Origin: Flavobacteriales bacterium
Lineage (GTDB): Bacteria; Bacteroidota; Bacteroidia; Flavobacteriales; Parvicellaceae
Direction of reading: 5' to 3'
DNA length: 6,770 nt
Assembly (NCBI GenBank): GCA_014239715.1
Contig: JAAZYJ010000101.1
Span: 1 to 6,770, forward strand
Positions within the stretch are counted from its first letter, which is position 1, and each line of letters begins with the position of its first letter. The position numbers and the translations under genes are program-made. Shown piece after piece: positions 1 to 6,370 of this stretch. The notes beneath the pieces are model-generated. The model did not search any database. It was not told the origin of the DNA and saw nothing but the letters and a program-made list of their open reading frames with translations.

Positions 1-1215
1 GAGGCACAAGGAGGCGTTGGTCTTGCAGCTGGTTTGATATCACTTCTGGTCTGGAGCCTGGCTCAGCTGCGAACAGCCGTATCAGCTTTAACCTCTCAGT
101 ATCTAGGAAAAAACGATCTGGGACACATTAAGTCACTCATTCCGGTGGCTCTTTTTTCAAGCTTTATTCTCGGGATTGTAGCCTGGTTAAGCACATCCTA
201 TTTCTATTTGCCGATAAGCGACTTTTTGTATGCAAAATCAGGTCCTATTATAATTGATCAGGCCAGCACATATTACAACATACGATCTGCAGGCCTTCCG
301 CTTTCTTTATTTATTGCTTGTGCATTCGGAATTTTCAGAGGACTTCAAAACACAAGCTGGGCAATGATAATTAGTCTGAGTGGAGGAGCCATCAATCTTG
401 TGTTGGATCTGGTATTGGTAAATGGAATGGGGCATATTGCACCTATGGGGGTTGCCGGAGCTGCTTGGGCAAGTCTAATAGCGCAAGGGGTGATGACCGT
501 TATGTGCATTTACTATATGCAGCAAAAAACCCCATTTAATATACTATACATACGATCGAAAGTAAACGAGTTAAAAAACATGTTCTTGATCTTTGCGAAC
601 ATGTTTATTCGGACAATAGCAGTGAGTGGAGCATTCATCGTTGCGCTTCGCTTCGCTAACAGCTACGAAGAAATACAGCAAGGTTCGTTGGCTGCGTATG
701 CTATTGGCATAAATATTTGGCTGTTTTCTTCCTATTTCATTGATGGTTTTTCCAATGCGGGCAATGCAATATCCGGCAAGCTTCTAGGAGAGCGTAATTA
801 CAAGAAGCTGGTGGTGCTCAGAAACGACCTGTTAAAAATAAACGTCTTAATAGGGTCAGGGCTTGCCCTCGTATACATTGTATTCTACTTATTCATTGGG
901 AGTGTATTCACAGAAGATCTCTTGGTAAGGGATATTTTCTATTCATTCTTCTGGATCGTTATCGTCATGCAGCCTTTTAATTCTGTTGCTTTTAGTTATG
1001 ATGGGATTTTCAAAGGCCTGGGAGAAGCTAAAGTATTACGGAACACCCTGCTTATTGGCACTTTCGTTGTTTTTGTTCCCATCCTATTCGGAGCGGGGTG
1101 GTTATACCCAAGCTTATACAGCATTTGGGGGGCCTTTGCAGCATGGATGATATTCCGGGGGATCAGTCTTCATTTCGTTTTTCAGAAGAAATATGTTTCT
1201 CGGATAAAGCAGTGA
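1..1215 (+). CDS. MATE family efflux transporter, 5'-truncated by the window edge
   Basis: Polytopic inner-membrane transporter of the multidrug and toxic compound extrusion (MATE) family, DinF-like by overall pattern. Such proteins export organic cations or drugs in exchange for Na+ or H+; the substrate here cannot be read. The frame is open from base 1, so 404 codons are visible. Family members are usually about 440-480 residues, so roughly 40-60 N-terminal residues are missing. The first ATG/TTG-like codons inside the window (for example TTG at 34) are not the true start, because the family sequence already reads through before them. Visible hallmarks are VSALTSQYLGKNDL (residues 27-40), FGIFRGLQNTSWAMIIS (109-125), the small-residue segment GVAGAAWASLIAQG (150-163), and the second-half equivalent SNAGNAISGKLLGE (251-264), reflecting the family's two-fold internal repeat. 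About ten hydrophobic segments can be picked out, and the protein ends in a basic tail (QKKYVSRIKQ). It converges on the secreted-protein gene. Family assignment is firm; substrate and coupling ion are unknown. Confidence 0.93.
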   Translation, partial: EAQGGVGLAAGLISLLVWSLAQLRTAVSALTSQYLGKNDLGHIKSLIPVALFSSFILGIVAWLSTSYFYLPISDFLYAKSGPIIIDQASTYYNIRSAGLPLSLFIACAFGIFRGLQNTSWAMIISLSGGAINLVLDLVLVNGMGHIAPMGVAGAAWASLIAQGVMTVMCIYYMQQKTPFNILYIRSKVNELKNMFLIFANMFIRTIAVSGAFIVALRFANSYEEIQQGSLAAYAIGINIWLFSSYFIDGFSNAGNAISGKLLGERNYKKLVVLRNDLLKINVLIGSGLALVYIVFYLFIGSVFTEDLLVRDIFYSFFWIVIVMQPFNSVAFSYDGIFKGLGEAKVLRNTLLIGTFVVFVPILFGAGWLYPSLYSIWGAFAAWMIFRGISLHFVFQKKYVSRIKQ

Positions 1216-1240
1216 TCTGAGTTACGACTAAATGCCAAAA

Positions 1241-1283
1241 GATCGAAGAGAAGGGATGCCCAGTATATCCCTAGTCTTCGATC
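1241..1283. terminator. Hairpin in convergent gap, probable bidirectional terminator
   Basis: Two 16-nt arms (1241-1256 and 1268-1283) are complementary at 14 of 16 positions, with one internal 2-nt mismatch and an 11-nt loop. The outer eight pairs, GATCGAAG with CTTCGATC, are perfect. It lies 25 bp past the MATE stop and 25 bp past the stop of the opposing secreted-protein gene, the expected place for a shared terminator. Minus-strand transcripts would read TTTT straight after the stem (bases 1237-1240 are AAAA on plus). The plus side has only a poor T-tract (CAAATTG), so the fit is better for the minus-strand gene. Bacteroidota terminators often have weak U-tracts. Structure is seen directly; function is inferred. 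Confidence 0.7.
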
Positions 1284-1308
1284 AAATTGACCATTAAATA
1301 TGTGTTTC

Positions 1309-4300
1309 TTATTGGATCTTGTATGTTAAATTTTCACCGTTATCCAACTGAATATTTACAAGGTAGATCCCACTTGCACCTTTCTTTGGCATTCTCAGCT
1401 CATTGTAACCAAGGAGGGCTTTCTCTTGTGCTATTATTTTTCCTTCGATCGTCAAGACGGTTATAGCAGCATCCATTTGCTCTTCAAAACTCGTTTCGAT
1501 CACAATTTCACTACCACTTGTGTATACAGAGGCGTTTGATGTTAGATCATTCTCTTCAATTGAAGTAGGTGAAGAATTGATTACCTCAATTGAAACTGAG
1601 TTGTTTCCGACACAACCTCTATCGTTCACAGCTTCGACTGAAATTGTATAGTTTCCTGTAGTTGTATAATCGTGTACCGGAGATTCTGTGTTGTATACAT
1701 TTCCGTCACCCATATCCCAGGTCAGATTACAAGTTTCTTTTGTGTAACAATCTACTATAGGTGATTCGCCCATGGCGATATCTATGGTTGGGTTTGAAAG
1801 AACAATTTCCGTACTAACAGGGTTCGTTGGTAAAACCTCTACGTTCATTTCAGTGAGTTCGCAACCTACATTAAAGGATATTGTGTATTGACCTGCCTCC
1901 AAACCTGTAACGTCAAATGAAGGTTGTGTGTCGCTTCCTGTACCGATAACTGTACCGTTTGCGTCCTTCCATTCAAGTGTGTATGAGCTTGCGGAGATGC
2001 CTTCGATCTCAATTACCCCATCCATATCTCCGGAACATGTTGGTGAAACAGGATTAACACTTGCGACCTCTTCTGTAATGTGTATCACAAATCTTACATC
2101 AGGTTCAGTAAAATTCTTGGTGTATGTATACTCAGAAAGCACTCTAAGATCCTGCGTACTTCCTGTATGCAAATCTTCAAGAACCACACATGCATTTCCT
2201 TTATAATTTTCCAAATTGTCAAACTTAAGCGTTACGTCTCCCGTAAAGTTAGCGCCGATATAAGACTTCAAGTAAACGTCTTGTGTAGTGGATGAGATCG
2301 TATTGTAAGAAACTTCTTTTCCGCCCAATACAAACATCAAGCTGGTTGTCTCTTCGATAAAACTAGCTGCCGTCCATCTCTTTGGAAAATCCTCCCCGGC
2401 AACATAATTGTTATCCGCATCATCTCTTAGCTTCAATATGACCTCGTCGCATAGTAGGTCTGCAGAGTTGTAAGCGCTTATCTTGATCAGGTCATTGGCT
2501 GCTGTTGCACCACTTTTATAAAAGTCCTGATCGGTCGTGTTCTTATCTGCTTCTCTTATAGTAATTGAAGGGTTGTCTGCAGTAGCATGCACCCAAAAGG
2601 AGTGAGAGTGAGGCATATATTGTGTGGTTCCGTGCGTGCCGGTTATGTCTCCTCCAACGTATAGACCATACTGAGGCGTTACAACGCCTTCTGTAATCCA
2701 TACCCAGTAAGCATCATCCAAGTTCACCTTGTTTCCGGCATCAATTGCGTCCCAGTCAATTGTACATGGGAATGGATTTCCAATTAAATTCCATCCTTCT
2801 TCATCAGCAGCGCCTGCATCATCTTCATATTTCAAATTCATTGCAAAATCGCCTTGATATGGTGTTCCTGTAACATCCAGGCGGTGTGCCGCAGAGCCCA
2901 AATAAACTCTCCACCCCTGTGAAGGACCTGTTGTGTCCGCAATGTCAGCAGCTTCCACCCAGCCGTCTTCGTCAACTCCATTTGCTAAGGTGTCATTGTA
3001 GCTATATGCATTGATCCAACCAAATGACGGGTAAGTTGAACCTGTAAAGCCTGAAAAAGTGATGCCATTATTCTGCCAATCCTCCAATGTAGTCGAATCT
3101 ACAGGTGAAGAAATTTCTCTCCAGCCATTTTTGCTGCAATCCACGTATCTTTCCACCTCTAGATCTCCTACATAAGATCCTGTTCCTACATTGTCCATTT
3201 GCGCCGTTCCTGAAGCATCCGAAACAAGTACTACGGGGTATCCATTTGCGCTGAAAACTCCTTCGTCGATGTCAAGTATTCCTTCTATATTCTGTGTTCC
3301 ATTTACTACAGCAGCTCCTCCTGAGTTACTTAGTGTCAGCTCGTACCATGATGTGTTCCCTCCAATTGTTTGCTGAGAAGAACCGTTAAGTACAACATTG
3401 TCTCCTGTTGCGTATGTGTATGTTCCTAAGTTCAACCAGTCTCCTGCAAGATTCATATTCATCGCCGCCGTTGATGTAAGCGTTCCTCCAAAACCAATCG
3501 TCAAATCACTATTAATATTAATAGTATCAGAAGTATTCATGGTCCCATTTATGGTCAGATCAACAGGGACATCAAGTTGGTTGCCATCCGTATTAAATGT
3601 AACTCCCGTATTAACAGTTACATTTCCGAAAATATTTGTAGAGGACAGGTCACCTTGAAGTGTCTTCGTACCTGACCCTGCCAGCTCCAGATTATAATAA
3701 AAAACATTTGTGTCAACAAGTATGGACTGGTCCGATCCGTTAAAGGAAACGGTTGAGTTGAGTCCATTGGCTAAAATTTTACCTCCACTTGAGTCTAGTT
3801 TTACTGAGTCATAGATCTCCAGACGAGCACCTACGTACTCCATATTAACAATCAAGCTATCTGCAGAAGCTCCGCCGTTCGCCATTAAGATCAGGTGTTG
3901 GTCAATATCAAGTGTTCCACCATCAAGATTAAAGTCAATTCCTCCTGAAACACCTTGTGTATTTAGTTCCAGGCTTTTTCCTACATCCATCGTTCCGGTA
4001 AGATCAACGGTCATTTGGCTGCTTCCTTGCATGATAAATTCTATTGATGAAGCAATATTAAATACACCAGCGCAAGCAAAAACGGACCCCGTAGAGTTCG
4101 TTATGTCCATTGTGTTCACTAGACCGTAATTGGCGTTGATTTGCCCAAGACTGGAAATTGTAATGTCACAATCAAAATCTGCATTTGAAGAATTGATATA
4201 ATAACGCCCGGCAACATCTACAGTCCCATTAACAGTTACCTCCACTCTTGCACTAGCAGCATTGCCCAAATGCTGCCACTCATCTCCAATGGTTAAAACT

Positions 4301-4584
4301 GTTCCTGAATTTGTAGTAAGCACAGTGTTTCCGCCTGTACTTGTTACAAAAAGGCTTAAACAAGAAGCGCTTGCTCCTATTATTATTGTATCACCATCTG
4401 CAATGGTAACTATGTCATCCGCATCCGGTATTGTGTCGCTTTCGGTTCCGGATATTAATGTCCAGGCGTTTGCATCGTGCCAATCCGTTGAGTTTCCCGA
4501 CGATTGTAGCTCCGCTGCGTGTAACCAGGAAAAAGAGATTGTGATCAGTGCGGTTAAGATTAATTTTGTTGTATCGATTTTCAT
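1309..4584 (-). CDS. Large secreted protein with SprB-like, PKD and type A T9SS sorting domains
   Basis: Predicted Sec- and then T9SS-exported surface or extracellular protein of 1091 residues; specific function not recognised. Residues 1-24 form a signal peptide (MKIDTTKL, then a hydrophobic core and WLHAA), which sets the start at 4584; the frame is open to an ATG at 4662, but that would put 26 polar residues before the signal. Residues 30-70 show an adhesin/G8-like opening (STDWHDANAW ... IPDADDIVTIADGDTI). Residues 70-470 are rich in short beta strands, Gly, Asn, Ser and Thr, suggesting a beta-helix or stacked beta repeat, with two similar modules at 277-344 and 395-457. Residues 485-670 carry motifs common in T9SS cargo: GWREISSPV, GWNLIGNPFP, LDDAYWVW and HSFWVHA. 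A SprB-like repeat covers ~840-920 (PTCSGDMDG ... GLEAGQYTISFNVGC). A PKD domain covers ~933-1003 (WDMGDG at 956-961, then HDYTTTGNYTISVEAV). The type A sorting domain is ~1018-1091 (GKIIAQ, ASGIYLVNIQ, ending LTYKIQ). No catalytic domain is visible, so an adhesin or structural role is an inference. Confidence 0.92.
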   Translation of the reverse strand: MKIDTTKLILTALITISFSWLHAAELQSSGNSTDWHDANAWTLISGTESDTIPDADDIVTIADGDTIIIGASASCLSLFVTSTGGNTVLTTNSGTVLTIGDEWQHLGNAASARVEVTVNGTVDVAGRYYINSSNADFDCDITISSLGQINANYGLVNTMDITNSTGSVFACAGVFNIASSIEFIMQGSSQMTVDLTGTMDVGKSLELNTQGVSGGIDFNLDGGTLDIDQHLILMANGGASADSLIVNMEYVGARLEIYDSVKLDSSGGKILANGLNSTVSFNGSDQSILVDTNVFYYNLELAGSGTKTLQGDLSSTNIFGNVTVNTGVTFNTDGNQLDVPVDLTINGTMNTSDTININSDLTIGFGGTLTSTAAMNMNLAGDWLNLGTYTYATGDNVVLNGSSQQTIGGNTSWYELTLSNSGGAAVVNGTQNIEGILDIDEGVFSANGYPVVLVSDASGTAQMDNVGTGSYVGDLEVERYVDCSKNGWREISSPVDSTTLEDWQNNGITFSGFTGSTYPSFGWINAYSYNDTLANGVDEDGWVEAADIADTTGPSQGWRVYLGSAAHRLDVTGTPYQGDFAMNLKYEDDAGAADEEGWNLIGNPFPCTIDWDAIDAGNKVNLDDAYWVWITEGVVTPQYGLYVGGDITGTHGTTQYMPHSHSFWVHATADNPSITIREADKNTTDQDFYKSGATAANDLIKISAYNSADLLCDEVILKLRDDADNNYVAGEDFPKRWTAASFIEETTSLMFVLGGKEVSYNTISSTTQDVYLKSYIGANFTGDVTLKFDNLENYKGNACVVLEDLHTGSTQDLRVLSEYTYTKNFTEPDVRFVIHITEEVASVNPVSPTCSGDMDGVIEIEGISASSYTLEWKDANGTVIGTGSDTQPSFDVTGLEAGQYTISFNVGCELTEMNVEVLPTNPVSTEIVLSNPTIDIAMGESPIVDCYTKETCNLTWDMGDGNVYNTESPVHDYTTTGNYTISVEAVNDRGCVGNNSVSIEVINSSPTSIEENDLTSNASVYTSGSEIVIETSFEEQMDAAITVLTIEGKIIAQEKALLGYNELRMPKKGASGIYLVNIQLDNGENLTYKIQ
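3214..3756 (-). repeat. Two diverged ~65-residue repeat modules inside the secreted protein
   Basis: Residues 277-344 (bases 3553-3756) and 395-457 (bases 3214-3402) of the secreted protein align by eye. Shared positions are V-F/L-NGS-Q-I near the start (FNGSDQSILV and LNGSSQQTIG), an aromatic-Y-x-L-x-L strand (FYYNLELAGSG and WYELTLSNSGG), a later G-x-L/V-x-(I/V) strand, and GV(T)F followed by a G and a V-rich strand. The spacing between the marks is nearly the same in both. Similar modules recur in other T9SS cargo proteins, where they look like rungs of a beta-rich stalk. The repeat is at protein level; I see no strong DNA-level identity. Confidence 0.6.
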
Positions 4585-4754
4585 AACTAGGCTTTTAAAA
4601 TTTCTAGTTTTTATTACGCCCAGTTGGTTATTCTGATGATCGTGAACTTCCCAAATGCCCAATTAAGTTTCCCAAAAAGTTATAATTGGGTATGAATAGA
4701 ACCTTGTATTTTGCCGGAACCCTTTAAAATCGAGACAGGGGGAGCTTTGTAGAA
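4585..4754. other. Intergenic region between helicase and secreted-protein gene
   Basis: 170 bp between the helicase stop and the chosen start of the secreted protein, both on the minus strand. It should hold the helicase transcript end and the promoter of the secreted protein. I find no perfect Bacteroidota TAnnTTTG element on the minus strand and no strong GC-rich hairpin with a T-tract just after the helicase stop. The notable structure is the inverted repeat listed separately. Upstream of the ATG at 4584 the minus strand is A-rich with no Shine-Dalgarno, which is usual for this phylum. Confidence 0.6.
4658..4690. repeat. 8-bp perfect inverted repeat upstream of the secreted-protein gene
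   Basis: CCCAATTA at 4658-4665 is matched by its reverse complement TAATTGGG at 4683-4690, separated by 17 bp. It sits 74-106 bp upstream of the ATG at 4584. It could be an operator for a dimeric regulator, or a weak hairpin at the end of the helicase transcript. There is no T-tract after the right-hand arm in either direction, which weakens the terminator reading. An 8-bp AT-rich match can also arise by chance. Confidence 0.35.
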
Positions 4755-6230
4755 TTAATCCTCCACCTCTTCTGGAAAGAAGTTTTTATGAAAATTGACC
4801 AGGTAAACTTTTTCCTGTGCACGTGTAATCGCCGTATATAGCCATCGCAGATAATCTCTGTTCATCATCTCATCAGTTAAATACCCCTGATCAATAAAAA
4901 CAACCGGCCATTGCCCTCCTTGTGATTTGTGACAGGTAGCGGCATAAGCAAACTTAACCTGAAGAGCATTAAAATATGGGCTTTCCAAAACCATTTTTAT
5001 TCGCTGTTTTCGGTTCGAAAACTCCATGTAATCTTCTTCAACCGCCTGAAAAAACTCTTTCATCTCTTTGCTTGGCAAACTCGGCCCATCAACCATGATC
5101 GTGTCAAGCATGATCTTAACTTCGAGATCCGGTTCTTCAGGATAATCAATCATCCGACAGATCACATTAGCAAATCTTTTTCCGTAAAGCTCTTCATATC
5201 CTCTAATGTTTAATATCTCTATTGTGTCCCCATTCGCTATAAAGCCGGCGTTGGAATCCTCTCCTAGCCACGTGTAGTTGTTTTTGACAATCATTAACAG
5301 GTCTCCGGAAGAAATTTCATCTTCATGCCATAAAATTCGAACTCTGATCTGCTGATTGAATTTGTTTGCCCTTTTGTTAGATCGTGTAACGACCATGCAA
5401 TTCTGTATACCGTAAAGATCAACATTACGCTCCAGCTCGTCATGCAGTCCATACCCGTCAATCCTGATTATATCATCGAATTGAGTCGTTGATAACTGTG
5501 GGAATTTAAGCTGACCTTCTTTTTTTTCACTCAGGATCTGCTGCTGGCTTCTTATTTGAAAGGAATTGTAAAGAATCCCCGATTCCTTTATTTGCCTCAT
5601 GACCTCTTTCAGCTCCACCTCATGTACCAATAGGGAATACTTCCTTTGGATAAACCCAGGTTGCAATGCAAAACTCTCCTCCTCCATAACCGGAGGTAAT
5701 TGAGCGGTGTCTCCAACCATGATGAGCTGACATCCTTCACCTTGCTGAACATATTGAACGAGATCTCCCAACAAACTACGCTCATCTTCGAATGGATTCT
5801 TAACCCCACGTTTAACGGAGATCATTGAAGCTTCATCCACTATAAAAACAGTGTTCTTATGTAAATTCTGCATCAATGAAAAATAATTCATCCCACCCTT
5901 ACTTGTTTTAAAGTAGAGCTTTCTATGTATCGTCGACGCCTGTTTTCCGGAATAGCTTGTCATTACTTTAGCCGCTCGTCCGGTTGGAGCCAGCAAGCTA
6001 ACCTGTTTCTGCACTACCGGGACAGACTTGACCAAAGCCGCAATTATCGATGTTTTACCTGTTCCGGCATATCCTTTTAGCAAGAAAACTGACTTTTGAG
6101 TACCTTCAAGAAGGTAGGTACTCAAAGACCTGAATACTGCTTTCTGCTCGATTGTTGGTTCATGTCTGAAATTAGACAACAATATCTTGTAAAAATGATC
6201 CGTTATTTCTGTGGAATTGATTTCAGACAT
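4755..6230 (-). CDS. Stand-alone RecD/Dda-like SF1B ATP-dependent DNA helicase
   Basis: Cytoplasmic ATP-driven DNA helicase of superfamily 1B (the RecD, Dda and Pif1 branch), 491 residues and complete. Motifs in order: Q-motif region EPTIEQKAV (24-32); Walker A GYAGTGKT (53-60; K59, T60); motif Ia LLAPTGRAAKVM (79-90); Walker B FIVDEASM (129-136; D132, E133); motif III VGDTAQLPPV (172-181); motif IV ELKEVMRQ (206-213; R212 is the likely arginine finger); UvrD-C-like motif V YAATCHKSQGGQW (429-441); motif VI LYTAITRAQEKVYL (464-477; R470). All catalytic motifs look intact. It lacks the long N-terminal region of RecD2 and any nuclease domain, and is nearer in size to phage T4 Dda. Family enzymes unwind DNA 5' to 3'; a role in repair or replication-fork restart is inferred. 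There are no RecB or RecC neighbours, so it is not a RecBCD subunit here. The ATG at 6230 fits family N-termini; a second ATG four bases upstream is out of frame. It is divergent from the gene at 6371. Confidence 0.94.
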   Translation of the reverse strand: MSEINSTEITDHFYKILLSNFRHEPTIEQKAVFRSLSTYLLEGTQKSVFLLKGYAGTGKTSIIAALVKSVPVVQKQVSLLAPTGRAAKVMTSYSGKQASTIHRKLYFKTSKGGMNYFSLMQNLHKNTVFIVDEASMISVKRGVKNPFEDERSLLGDLVQYVQQGEGCQLIMVGDTAQLPPVMEEESFALQPGFIQRKYSLLVHEVELKEVMRQIKESGILYNSFQIRSQQQILSEKKEGQLKFPQLSTTQFDDIIRIDGYGLHDELERNVDLYGIQNCMVVTRSNKRANKFNQQIRVRILWHEDEISSGDLLMIVKNNYTWLGEDSNAGFIANGDTIEILNIRGYEELYGKRFANVICRMIDYPEEPDLEVKIMLDTIMVDGPSLPSKEMKEFFQAVEEDYMEFSNRKQRIKMVLESPYFNALQVKFAYAATCHKSQGGQWPVVFIDQGYLTDEMMNRDYLRWLYTAITRAQEKVYLVNFHKNFFPEEVED

Positions 6231-6370
6231 GCATCTTAAAGGACAAATTGACTAGCAAATGAAATTAAAGTAAATTACTGAGTTAAATTTTGTAGGATCT
6301 GATTTTTTTACGACCTGATTCAGTATTAAAAAAATTGTAGTTTTGTATCACTTCAAAAAGAGGCATAGGA
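6231..6370. other. Divergent intergenic region between helicase and membrane-protein gene
   Basis: 140 bp, very AT-rich, with promoters expected to fire outward in both directions. Toward the right it holds a good TAnnTTTG element (listed separately). Toward the helicase, the minus strand reads TTCATTTG at 6263-6256, one mismatch from TAnnTTTG and 25 bp from the ATG at 6230; this is a weak candidate only. A short direct repeat CTGATT occurs at 6299-6304 and 6315-6320. No hairpin of note and no small gene is seen. Confidence 0.6.
6338..6345 (+). promoter_or_regulatory. Bacteroidota-type -7 promoter element
   Basis: TAGTTTTG at 6338-6345 matches the Bacteroidota sigma-A consensus TAnnTTTG exactly. 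Transcription would start near 6350, leaving a leader of about 20 nt before the ATG at 6371. A clear TTTG at the -33 position is absent; the nearest sequence there is CCTG within 6314-6317. The leader is A-rich (AAAAAGAGG) with no well-placed Shine-Dalgarno. Confidence 0.5.

Noticed and set aside
34..36. TTG as the start codon of the MATE gene
   Set aside because: The frame is open from base 1 and the residues before it (GGVGLAAG) fit the family, so the real start is upstream of the window.
1928..2295. Two overlapping plus-strand open frames (1928-2206 and 2080-2295)
   Set aside because: They lie antisense to the secreted protein, whose C-terminal half is clearly coding on the minus strand. 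Their translations show no recognisable domain and they lack promoter or start signals.
3191..3658. Plus-strand open frames at 3191-3376 and 3398-3658
   Set aside because: Antisense shadows of the beta-repeat region. The Ser/Pro/Val-rich composition is what the complement of Gly/Asn/Thr-rich coding sequence produces.
4262..4636. Plus-strand open frame of 124 codons
   Set aside because: Antisense to the signal peptide and N-terminal region of the secreted protein, with no family resemblance.
4929..5213. Plus-strand open frame of 94 codons
   Set aside because: Antisense to the well-conserved helicase; no recognisable product.
5609..5809. Minus-strand open frame of 66 codons in another frame of the helicase
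   Set aside because: It overlaps the helicase Walker B to motif IV region out of frame, and the helicase frame is conserved throughout.
6284..6292. TAAATTTTG as a plus-strand -7 promoter element
   Set aside because: It has three rather than two bases between TA and TTTG and lies about 80 bp before the start; TAGTTTTG at 6338 fits better.
6276..6325. TACTGA (6276-6281) and TCAGTA (6320-6325) as a hairpin or operator
   Set aside because: Only six base pairs with a 38-nt gap and no extension, consistent with chance in AT-rich DNA.
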